DNA of 64,000 nt from positions 23,200,349 to 23,264,348 of the forward strand of contig OU744451.1 in the NCBI GenBank assembly GCA_916610825.1, read 5' to 3'. Under the pieces are notes generated by a model. That model searched no databases. It saw only the letters and a program-made list of their open reading frames with translations, and was not told the origin of the DNA. Origin of the DNA: Haliclystus octoradiatus. Taxonomy: Eukaryota; Cnidaria; Staurozoa; Stauromedusae; Haliclystidae. The position numbers and the translations under genes are program-made. Shown here one piece after another: positions 1 to 11,500 of this stretch (position 1 is its first letter; every line of letters starts with the position of its first letter).

Positions 1-1138
1 GCTTCAATGTCTTATTTTCAATGTGCCCTTTATTCTTGTCTAAATACATACAAACTTGACAAAATATGGAATGCTCATGTGACCACCATCGACCAATCGT
101 TGTGTTGTAAACATCACCTATTCCATCAACTTTCCACTTCAAATATTCTTCATAAGCAGTTTCATTGCTATTTAAATAATGTAAATAATTAGCTAATTCT
201 TTTGGTGATTCAAAATCTCTAACATTTATGTATGAATTAATTAAATTTCCAGGTAAGAATTTATCGATGGTTTTTGTTCCCATGACAATAGGTACAGAAC
301 CAGCATCCAACGCATGCGTGATGCGATCATCAACAAAATAATCACAGTCTTGGTTAAAAAATACTAATGAAAAACGATATTTTCTACTTAATTTTACTTT
401 TTCTGATTTATAATTTATAGAACCGTAATCAGTCACATGTGAATTATTAGCCAAGTCATTTTTATTATTCAAACATTTTCCATATGAATGTATATTGATA
501 TATTTCATGAGCTCTTTTTGATAAGCAGTTCGAACTGGTTCGCAATTCCTAAACATTGCAAATGGTTCAGGAAATTTATCTTCAAATTTTAATGGAGGTT
601 GTAAGCTTGGTAAATAATTAATAGGTGATGGAAAATCTGATTCAAGATGATAACTCATTGATAAACTAAAATTCCTCATGAATAATTCATTTGACAACAT
701 AGGTGCGTGAATTGGATTTTCATTGCCTTGTAGGAGCCATGGAATTTTTAAATTTTCTGGAGGCCAGACATCAATGTCAAGTTTTCCTGTGTGAAATACA
801 AGCAAAGAAGCTTCGTTAACTCTTTGTCTATCGTTTGTTAACGAGCATTTAACAGGACAATTAGCATTAACATAAGTAAATGGCCAAGTCCTCCAGCGTA
901 AATTATATGATTGTTCTTCAATTAAATTATAATTCAAGAGTCTTCTTTTGCTCCAAAGTAAAATCAAAGTTTCTTCACCGTAAATACATTTATTAATCCA
1001 TGTAAAACTCCATTTAAAATTTCCTTGATCTATAGTTAACCAATACTCAGTACAAATTACAAAAATACCAAAAATAAACACACCAATCAAGGTGGGACGA
1101 TTTCGAAAATTGAAACTCCGTTTTTTAATTTGCGCCAT
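1..1138 (-). CDS. GT10-family alpha-1,3-fucosyltransferase-like protein, partial (5' end of gene, C terminus outside window)
   Basis: Reading the minus strand from the ATG at 1138 gives 379 uninterrupted codons to the window edge, with no intron seen. The product looks like a Golgi type II membrane glycosyltransferase: a short basic cytoplasmic tail, a hydrophobic anchor at about residues 15-30, then a lumenal domain. Around residues 253-290 is the GT10 donor-binding block (YRFSLVFFN..CDYF..DRITHALDAGSVPIVMG), which in known alpha-1,3-fucosyltransferases binds GDP-fucose. It is followed by F-x-x-SYINVRDFESPKELA, also typical of the family. Family members transfer fucose from GDP-fucose to N-acetyllactosamine or N-glycan core GlcNAc; the acceptor here cannot be told. 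Odd points: the usual FEN is FFN and the usual TEK is VDDR, so the conserved lysine is replaced by arginine and activity is uncertain. A decayed fragment of a related gene lies immediately upstream. Confidence 0.88.
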   Translation of the reverse strand, partial: MAQIKKRSFNFRNRPTLIGVFIFGIFVICTEYWLTIDQGNFKWSFTWINKCIYGEETLILLWSKRRLLNYNLIEEQSYNLRWRTWPFTYVNANCPVKCSLTNDRQRVNEASLLVFHTGKLDIDVWPPENLKIPWLLQGNENPIHAPMLSNELFMRNFSLSMSYHLESDFPSPINYLPSLQPPLKFEDKFPEPFAMFRNCEPVRTAYQKELMKYINIHSYGKCLNNKNDLANNSHVTDYGSINYKSEKVKLSRKYRFSLVFFNQDCDYFVDDRITHALDAGSVPIVMGTKTIDKFLPGNLINSYINVRDFESPKELANYLHYLNSNETAYEEYLKWKVDGIGDVYNTTIGRWWSHEHSIFCQVCMYLDKNKGHIENKTLK

Positions 1139-1261
1139 TAATTTGTGCATACGTATATATATGCTTGGTTTGCGAATAAAAATTTAACAATTAGAGAAAT
1201 CCATTTGAATTCAAGACAGACGACTTTGTTTATTTATTTCTTCAATGAGTCTGATATTTAT

Positions 1262-1400
1262 TGTTAATTTAATAATTCTTCTGTGATTAAGTAATAATTA
1301 AGGAGTCTTCCTTTGCTCCAACCAAAGTAAAATCAAGATTTCTTCACATCAAAATGTTGCCAACAAAATTGAGAAATTAAATCATCCATGCAAAGATCGT
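1262..1400 (-). pseudogene. Decayed fragment of a second fucosyltransferase copy
   Basis: The stretch around 1296-1355 closely resembles the coding segment at about 940-995 of the neighbouring fucosyltransferase (the part encoding GEETLILLWSKRRLLNYN), in the same orientation. It carries a 4-base insertion (CCAA) and several substitutions that break the frame. Weaker similarity continues on both sides. It reads as the remnant of a partial tandem duplication. No start codon or open frame is kept. Confidence 0.6.
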
Positions 1401-2027
1401 CAACGAAGTACATTTCCATAACAATTCATCGCCTTAAGAACCAATTTAATAATAAACATGAAATCTCGTGTGGCTAATTGTAAGAAAAGTTTACTACAAG
1501 AGACTATATTGTAAACTATTCTGGTATGAAGAGCCCTGAATAGATATATGTCACGCAGCTGGTGCAAAACAATAATATAAACATTCGATCAAATATAAAT
1601 CATTACCGGACACAATTGGAGACCGCTCTCAGACCATCCATGGATCGACTAAATTAAGCCTGTTGCTATTAGGGAATCTCGACCAATCAAAGGGCATTTT
1701 TCTCATGATGTATTACGATTATGTTAATCTATTGTTAGTTTTTGTTGCGTCGGTAAATGAAAAACGGTGTCTGAAATCATATATCCGTAGCAAGGGCATG
1801 AAGTTTTCTTCAGAAACAGTACCAAAACGTGTCACTCTATCCATGTTGCAACATTTTAATCTATTCTCCAGTTTATCTATGATTTATATAAAGTGTATAA
1901 ATGAAATATAACCTGGTTGTTTATAATATTTTTTTAAGAATCTACGAAATGATAGATTTACAAAGCATCTGGATAATAGAATGATTGACATGACATTATC
2001 CATCGGTCCAAGGTCAATGTACGTAGC
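1401..2027. other. Intergenic region, nothing recognised
   Basis: Divergent intergenic sequence between the fucosyltransferase (minus) and kinesin (plus) genes. Short open frames here have no recognisable domain. The 5' UTR and promoter of the fucosyltransferase should lie just above 1138, but I see no decisive motif. Confidence 0.4.
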
Positions 2028-2115
2028 AGAGTTAGCCTGCGTCCAGACTAAAACGTTTCTGAAGGAGTTTACACTTTCCTTCAGAAACGTTTCAGTCTGG
2101 ATGCAGGCTATAGCA
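2028..2115. repeat. Short foldback (hairpin) element
   Basis: Left arm about 2031-2067 (GTTAGCCTGCGTCCAGACTA onward) pairs with right arm about 2077-2112 (ends GTCTGGATGCAGGCTATAG), leaving a loop of about 10 bases. Both arms contain AAACGTTTC and CCTTCAG/CTGAAGG. It is a near-perfect hairpin of about 85 bases, MITE-like; no target duplication is certain. Confidence 0.75.
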
Positions 2116-2788
2116 GAGTATAATGACCTAATCCAGCCTCGCAGGGGATTGACACACTCACAGTCTCTAGTTAACTCTATATGAAGTGACAATCTGAATG
2201 GTTCGATTTTTGCTACGATAAAATTGAATGTTCATCTTGGGGCTTGACTGGTTGATTATAAAATATCTTATAGCGTTGGTAGTTTGTAGTTTCTCTCTGA
2301 CTATTTTACTCCCTTGCCTTCTGCCGTAGTTTCTTCCGGTCTCAAACAGCACAGTACACGTCTTGTTATTTAGGCGCTAGATGTTTGTTCTTTTCCTAAA
2401 CTAAAAAAACGTTAAATATCAGAAATAATAAAACTTTTATTGGCCATTTGAGGGTCTGTATGCGTATTGATAAGATTTAACACTGGCCTGAGAAATCCCT
2501 CAGTCGAGAAAAATATTTTTTGGGTTAGAAATTCCAGGTTCTGGAACTGTAGGTTTCCTTTCTTGACTTTCTGGAGCACTTTGGAATTTTAAGAACTCTG
2601 AAAATAGTTTGAAGAACTGTTTCAGATTTTTGGAACTTTATGGATGGCATTTTCAAGTTTTTGGATCATTTTGGGTAGCATTAACATGGCATTCAGGAAT
2701 GTTGAAACTTCTTGAACTGGTCGATCATGATGTTATTTGTAATAGGTAAAATCACTGTTCTACATAATAAGCTGATGTAGCATAGAAT

Positions 2789-2977
2789 TAAGGGTTACGA
2801 AACAGTTGTCATGTTTGTATTCATATTTACTAAACGGGGAAAAGTTGGAGACGACGAGTAAAGTGCTAAAAATCATGAGCTCCGAGCAAGTGATTTCTAG
2901 CTTCCCGGGTGTCTCCTAACTTTTTCAAGTTCATTAAATATGAATACAAACATTTGCAAGCGTGTGGTAACCCTTTT
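2789..2977. repeat. MITE with AAGGGTTA terminal inverted repeats
   Basis: It begins AAGGGTTACGAAACAG and ends with the inverted equivalent GTGGTAACCCTT. Inside, TGTTTGTATTCATATTTA on the left pairs with TAAATATGAATACAAACA on the right. The interior shares the phrase TTCTAGCTTCC.G.GGTGTCTC with the sequence near 23540-23570, and the termini resemble the element at 45586-45735, so these are probably one family. Confidence 0.7.
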
Positions 2978-3082
2978 CTAAAATAAAATAAACGTTGGAA
3001 TCCCATTCGACGGCGAATTTTCAATTCACGAATTCATTATTTAATTTCAATTTATAAACCAAGCAAATGGAATCCCACGTGA

Positions 3083-3283
3083 CAATTAGTACATTAAATT
3101 CCGAGAGAATTATTGCATAATTTATATTACAGACGTTTTTGTGTATGTCTTTGTTTATTCAACAATACCTATCTTGCTGCGGGTCCCACAACAAGATAGA
3201 TGTTGTTGAATAGAGAAAGGTACATACAAGAACGCCTGTAATATAAATTGAACATAGTTCTCTAGAAATTGATGTACTAATTG
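3083..3283. repeat. Foldback element of about 200 bp
   Basis: The left arm starts CAATTAGTACATTAAATTCC and the right arm ends AATTGATGTACTAATTG. The arms pair almost along their whole length, including TTTATATTACAG/CTGTAATATAAA and CAACAATACCTATCTTG/CAAGATAGATGTTGTTG, around a small central loop. It is a non-autonomous DNA element in the intergenic region upstream of the kinesin gene. Confidence 0.8.
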
Positions 3284-3789
3284 CTATCTAAATTTTAGGT
3301 TTATTGAACAGCGTAGCCAATAATTGTCTTCCAATCTGTGTTTTGATTTTGAATGCTGCACGGCCAATATAATTCATTTACTACGCTTCTCAAACATGTA
3401 AACATCTTGAGCTAAATATTGTTTTGTAAATCGTTGCCATAATTGAAATATTTATTGAATTGTTATCGGAATGTTGTAACTTCTATATTTTATCACACAG
3501 TCAAACTTTTCGGAGCATTTTATGCACGCTCTTTCGACCAATAAGGTCACAGAAAACCTTCGTGATATTTTAGAATATTATAGATTTATAGTACGGTTTG
3601 CCGCCATGTTTACAAATATATAAATGTATCATAGCAACAGAAATCAGAATATAACAATGAGAAATTGGAAACTTTACTTTCGAGTTTAGTTTTGAATATT
3701 AAATATATAGACATGTCGAACACATTTTACTACTTTTGAATCAAATCAATTGTATATTTACTGCTCAATTAACAATACAAAGCAAAAAG

Positions 3790-5508
3790 ATGCCTGACGA
3801 AGCGTTAGTATTTCAATATTATATAGTTTATATAAACTATTTTCTTGAATTATTGAAGTTTCTATATTGATTCATATTTTATGTTTTGATTATAGGCTTC
3901 GCGTAGCTGTAAGAGTTCGCCCTTTCAACGGCAGGTTCGACTTTCAAATGCTGTCTAATTTTGTCCAAAATGTGTAACTTTTAATATAACAAATCTAAAC
4001 TATAGTGTCCATTGTGCAAATTTTAATTTCTTAACTTGTTTTTTAGGGAAAAAGAACGAAATGCTAAGCTTATAATTGATATGATGGATAAAGTTACAAG
4101 AATATCTGACCCTAGCGCCCCTGGTAGGTGATTCTTTATCGAAACGTACATACATAGAGTTCACCTTTTCTTAATAAGAAAATTTATAAACCATCATTTG
4201 AAACTTTCTTAAAGAAAACCGTAATTTCACTATGAATGTTGTTAACACTTTCTTATTATTCAAATATATCAAATAGGCACGGGAATTCGATTTGTACGAG
4301 TTTACAGCAATTCTACAACCAAAACATCTAGTACAACTATAAAAAAATTTGATCAATATTATCTCGCTCACAAATGTCTAAGAAGAGAAAAGGTATGCAT
4401 TATGTTAGGATTCAAGAAAACAAAATTTAAAAATGATAACAAGTTGGCTAACACGAATCGGAGTTGAACTTTCTTAGTAATTTCTGATGTGGAGTACCAC
4501 TTTCTTTCTTACAAAGCACTTTCTCATAAAAATTGTATTGATTAACTACATTGAGCAATAAAAATAAGACGTTTTCTCAAATTCCATCTTAAACAACGGT
4601 GTGCACCCAGTTTTCTAAAAGTTAAAATTAATTGAAGTCACATTTTTATTACGAATGTAGTCCAAAGTATATCAGGCGTTTCATTCCATAAGAATCCGCC
4701 AAACTAATTTATAACTCCGTTGTCGCACTTTGTGACTTTGACTACTGCGCTGTCGTATGGGAGAACTGCAAAGCTGAACCATCTTGATCGCCTCCAGACA
4801 TTACAAAACAGAGGAATGAGAACATCACTCCGTTTTAATTATCGCACTCATATCTCAGTTCGACATGCAATTCATGCAAAGTCAACTTGGTTGGCTTTAT
4901 ATTAAGGATCGATTAACCTCCCCGATGACCTCCAATAAATTAATGTTCACTCATAAAATCAAATTCAACCTAACTCCTCCTCTGCTTTCCCATATTTTTC
5001 AACGACAACATGATGCTGGTGCACCCAAGTGGAACAATCTAACGTCTACAGCGAAAGAGATTTCCAGACGGACAATTTTGAAAAGTCTCCTTGAGGAGCA
5101 TTTAAGCGCCAACATAAGCATTGGGTCTTAATTTTGTTTCAAGGTTATATTAATTGTTATTACTGTGTACAATTTAATGTATGTTACTGTATATCATATT
5201 TATAGTACTATAATCAGTCCTTTGAAAAAAGGTTCTATGTGTACTTTAGTGTCCGAATAAATGAATAAATCAATGTCCGAATAAATGACGATGATGATGA
5301 TTCTTTCTATTAATAGTTAGGTGGTTAGAGCGTTGGACCACGGCCCGCAGGGTCTCAGGTTCAATCCCTGGCCGGAGCACTATAGGTTGGCGTCAGGAAG
5401 GGCATCCGGCTATAAACGCACACAAGCTTCAAAATACTAACAAATTTAACCAACCACCCCGGTGAAAAAAAGCTGCAAGTTTACCCTGTTTGTGGATAAA
5501 TGATAAAT

Positions 5509-5540
<32 letters not shown>

Positions 5541-8500
5541 ACACGCAATTAATACTCATCAATAATGTGGGCATACAGTTAGAGGACTCTATTTCCAAAT
5601 AATTTCAATTATCACCTACTGCACAGCTTTTTCATTGCCATTTATAACAAAATAATGTAAATCAAATTAATAAAAGTCAGAGAATCAGACAGTCATGTTT
5701 GCATGTTTGCATGTTTGCATGTCAGTTATGTTTGTTTGTCTGATTCTCTGACTTTTATTATTTAAGCTCTGCTATATTTTGCATTGAGCCCTATGTTCAA
5801 TCAGTAAGACAACGTTTTACAAATGTAAATCAAATTATATATTTTATCTAAATGATAATTATATTAATGTTTTTTTAATTAATTAAGTTTTACTTAATTA
5901 CATCTTCTTTTTTAACAAAGTATTCTGTTAATTACGGTTATGAGTCAATTGCAAGAAAAGCCTGAAAGACAGTAATTAATTTCAAATGATAGATACAATA
6001 TAAAAATAAATATTAAGATATTAAACATTTAATGTTATATCATTAAAAAAAAATTGTTTTCACTCGTATAATCATCATTTTCAGTTACGAGGGAGGTATG
6101 CTAAATTTAAGTTGTCAGGCTTCATGTTATCCACTGATGTGAGGTTATGAAATAAAGAGGTTAATAACTAAATGCCTTCAAATGAAATATTGAACAATAT
6201 AGGCTCCAAAATATTTTCTATTATGTCTTTGAAACTATTTTTGGAAATCGAAATCTTTTTTATTGTTTTTAATTTTTTCACTGTCTTGGCCTTAATGAGT
6301 TAAGTGCAGCGCAATACAAACACACTTTTTGAGTTTCACATACTTCAGACTATATAACCATGCGACAGTATACACACAAATATTTCAATAAATATTATTG
6401 AAGAGTTCCTACACCATTGCCCTTGCTTCCAATACTTCTTTTGTTTCTCCCAGCTTTTCTGAGTGCCGTAATTATGAATATATACAGGAAAAAACAAGCA
6501 TGTAAGAATCCAACTGACTTTTGTCCTGTAGCATTTCATATACAGAAAATGATATAAGGTAAAATGATAATAATAATACGGAAATATATATTATCTATTT
6601 GTAAAAAATAGTGCTTTATATATAAAGACAACCAATAAACCATTACACAAACTTATCAAGTAAATATAATCCTTCAACTGTGAACAATGTATCGAGTTCA
6701 TGAACGTTACGAACATTCATGAACTGTTCATGAACGTTGAATGGCCCAGTTAGTTTTTATGGATTTTTTGATGAACTGTCCTGAAAAATTGGACAAGTTA
6801 ACCCCTGCAAAAACAGTTCAGGATATCATGAACAGTTCACGAACAGCTCATGAACGTTAAATGGCCTTAAACTTTCATGAACTGTTCATGAACTGCCTGT
6901 GAGGGTTCATGAACAGTTCATGAACAGTTCAGGAAAATTGGAGCCATTTAACGTTCATGAACTGTTCATGAACTCTTCTGAACTACTGTTTTTTGCAGGG
7001 GAACGTTCATGAACTGTTTTCAAAGGGGTTTGCTTGGTTTCTTAGAAACAAATAATGTTCAATGCTATTTCTAGTATAATTTTCTTATACATTTAATTTT
7101 AATCTCTATTGCAGATCAACCACCAAAGGAGGTATGACCTATTACCTATAACCTATGAACTTGTTGCATTGTATAAATATAAGATTGTAAAGCTTTGTAT
7201 AGATTATATGTTGGTCTAGTTTTGAATTTTTTTGAATAGTTTTTAAAGAGCATAGCAGTGCCATATCTCTGAGTAAATATTTTCTGAGTTCATGAACTTT
7301 TCATGTAATTTTCTATGAACTCTCTATGAACTGTTCAGAAGTTTCATGAACTATTTTTCAACCTCATTACTTATCATGAAATGTTCACAAATAGTTCACA
7401 AACTTAATGAACAGCTCATGTACTTTATTAACATTCTTGAACTGTTCACGAACCCCTCATAAACAATTCATGCACTTTGAATGACCAGTTTTTCATGAAC
7501 TTCTCACAAACCTTCAATGGACTATTTATCAACGGTTCATGAAAAGTTCATCATTTTTATGAACATTCATGAATTTCTCATGGATAGATCATTCAAGTCC
7601 CATGAAAAGGTTCAAAAAGCCTCCCATGAACCTATAATTGAAAATTCATGAACGTTTCATAACAGATCATTATAATTGGATTATTTAATGTCTGTGAACT
7701 GTTTTATAGGGTACTAGTGCCATTCTTGTGCAAAACTTTCTTGGAATTCTAATGTTCAGATTAGCTGCAATCTTATTTTTTTAATAATTTTGCTTATAGA
7801 AAGTTAAATATCCCCAATGAAGTTACAACAAGAGCCTCTTTACCCCTGATGGTCTCCTCCTTGAAACTGAAAGTCGCGACACACAGGCAGGGTTCAGCAA
7901 AAGTTGAGATCCTAGATCCCGAAGGCTAGAGCAAATTTAGAAGAAAAATGATAATTGTCTAATTTATTTGCCAATCCTTAACAAACATTTCAAGAAAAAA
8001 TGTTGAAAATGTTTGAAGATTCCTGAAGGCTAAATCTTCAGGCTAGAACACATTCTTACTAAAAGTTGTCCCATGTATTTCTCAAATCACAAAATTTTCC
8101 TATAACTTCTGTTAGCCTGACTGTGCTGAACGTCTGACATATTATACAGAGCAAGGGAGTTTTCCTTCAATAAAATGATGTGCATCATTTCTTTTTATTC
8201 AAGTTTTTCCCCATTACCCCAAAAAAAAAACATAATTTGTTTTCTTGTCAACCCTCTTTTAATGAATTATCATTCTATTAAATTTATAATATTCCTAAAT
8301 TTTATTCACAGTTCTCCTTTGACTTCTCTTATTGGTAAGTGATTTAGATTGTTTAAATTAGTTAAAGAGTTCAGGAGTTCATTAACGGTTCATGAACTTT
8401 GCAAACTTTCATAAACTGTTCATGAACACCTTGTAAACAGTTCATGAATTGTTCATGAACTAATTCATGAATGCTATATGGTCCAATTTTCATGAAAAGT

Positions 8501-11500
8501 TTATGAATTTTGCAAACTTACATGAAACCCAGTTTTCATTAACTTTTCATGAACAGTTTGAAAAATTTTACAAACTTTTGTACCTTATAAACAAATCATG
8601 TACAGTTCAGTTCATGAACTAATTCATGAACAGTTCATGAACTAATTCATGAACAGTTCATGAACTAATTAATGAATGCTAGATAGCCCAATTTTCATGA
8701 ACGTTTCATGAACAATTTATGAATTTTACAGACGTTCATGAACTGTTCATGAACACCTTATAAACGGTTTATAAACAGTTCATGAATAGTTCATGAACTA
8801 ATTCATTAACATTAAATGGCCCAATTTTAACTTTTCATGAACAGTTTATGAATTTTACTGACGTTCATGAACTGTTCATTAAAACCTTATAAATAGTTCA
8901 TGAATAGTTCATGAACTAATTCATGAATATTAAATGGCCTAATTTTCATGAACTTTTTGTGAACAGTTTATGAATATTACAGCCATTCATGAACTGTTCT
9001 TGAACACCTTATAAACGATTTATGAACAGTTTATGGATTTTACTGACGTTCATGAACTGCTCATGAACACCTTATAAACAGTTCATGAATAGTTCATGAA
9101 CTAGTTCATGGATATTAAATGGCCCAATTTTCATGAACTTTTCATGAATAGTTTATGAATTTTACAGATGTTCATGAACTGTTCATTAATACCTTGTAAA
9201 CAGTTCATGAACAGTTCATGAACTAATCCATGAATGTTAAATGACCCAATTTTCATGAACTGTTCATGAACACCTTATAAACAGTTCATGAATAGTTCAT
9301 GAACTAGTTCATGGATATTAAATGGCCCAATTTTCATGAACTTTTCATGAATAGTTTATGAATTTTACAGACGTTCATGAACTGTTCATTAAAACCTTAT
9401 AAATAGTTCTTGAATAGTTCATGAACTAATTCATGAATATTAAATGGCCCAATTTTCATGAACTTTTCATGAACAGTTTATGAATTTTACAGACGTTCAT
9501 GAACTGTTCATTAATACCTTGTAAACAGTTCATGAACAGTTCATGAACTAATCCATGAATGTCAAATGGCCCAATTTTCATGAACTGTTCATGAACTATT
9601 TTTACAGGAGATTGAACTAGATATATTGCCTATTATCCGCAAGTGTTCCGTTTTCAAAATAGTTCATCAACGTAAAATGGCCTAATTTTCATGAACTGTT
9701 CATGAATTCTTATGAAGTTGTGTCTAACCATTTATAGGCACTTAAATCTTCTCGTGGTCTCTTATTTACTCCTTGCTATAAAACATCCTGCTTCAAAACA
9801 ATTATCAACTAACAAAATTAATTATGAATTTAGTAGCAATGAGTCATTCTCAATGCTAGGTTAATTTAAATAACATAAGTAAACTATAATAAATGTTTCA
9901 ATTCACATCACACATACGCATTCTTTCGAGTTTATAGGTTATAGGTATATATGGATTTTCACACTATTTTCACAGTATTTTCACAGTATTTTCACATTAT
10001 TTTCATACTATACTCTCTCTCTTAAAGGTCTCATGATGATTATTCTGAAGATGATGGCGGCAATCTTGTGGCAACAACCGACAGATATGCTGATCAAAGA
10101 AAGGTGTTTAATGATCTTGGCCAGGGTGTACTAAACAATGCAGTTGAAGGTAATTTAATACTCAATAAGCTATTTAGACAACCTGCGTTGAACATAAACT
10201 TTGATGAACTGTGACAAAATACCGGTAGTTCATGAACTTTGTTGAGTTTTGATGAACTTTGATAAACTCTCTCTCATAACTGATTGAATAATAATTTTTT
10301 ACAGAAAGTCATGATGAACAGTTTTTATCAGTTAAGTTTATGAGCTATACGCTGTTTTAGCGTTGATGAACTAAGTTTTTGAATGTTCATATAATAGTTC
10401 ATCAAATTTTCGATATGGGTTTAGAGCAAGATCATAATTTTAAATAACCTCCTTATGAAACTTCTTGATCCAGAGATATTTTTTATTTTAGGGACCACCC
10501 CTGCAAAAAAACAGTTTAGGAGTTCATGAACAGTTCATAAACAATTCATGAACGTTGAATGACCCCATTTTTATAAGCTGTTCATGAACTGTTCATGAGC
10601 AGTTCATGAACTCTCGCAGACTGTTTATGAACTGTTAGATAATCAGTCATCGTAAGAATATGTAAGAATATGTTTGAAAATATATTTTACAATAAAATTT
10701 CTTGAGAGTAAGCTGAGATTATACATTTTGTAGGTTTCAATTGTTCGTTATTTGCTTATGGACAGACAGGATCAGGAAAATCATATTCAATGGTTGGATA
10801 TGGACCTAATAAGTAAGTAATTACAACCCATGCGTTATTTTTTTTTCGGGATTTCGATTAGGACATTTTGGTTATTTTTTGTTGCAAATTTTCTTTAAAA
10901 TTATATATGCAATCAACCTCACTCATGCGAAAAAAAGTTCAGGAGCTCATGAACCCTTGAACTCAGTTATGAACTCAGTTCATGGACTGTTTCATGAAAA
11001 TATGGAACCTGTTCATGAACTCTTGAAATAAACCTTGATGGGTCTGAAATAAGTTGTATGAAATGTATGTTTTGATTTCCCAGGCCTCATATTAACTCCG
11101 TCTCAGATGCCATACATTACATACATACATTATTAACATAAATTGTTAGATTGATTCAAATTTTTAAATTTTAGGGGTATTGTACCGATCACGTGTGATG
11201 AACTTTTCAAATTGATCGAGAGATCTTCAACTGACATTGTAAGTCTATACCAGTATCAACTTTTTCATGAATTATTTTAAAATCATGTTTGATCAAACGC
11301 AAAATAGGATAGTCTCTATAAAGGAGTTACCCTTGCTAAAGTTACCCTTACCCGTGCGGCCTTGGTGTAGTGGCTAGGGTGTTGGAACACAGCCTGCAGG
11401 GTCTCGGGTTCAATCCCTGTCCGAAGCACTATAGGTTGGCGTCAGGAAGGGCATCCGGCTATTAAACGCACACAAGCTTCAAAATACTAACAAATTAACC

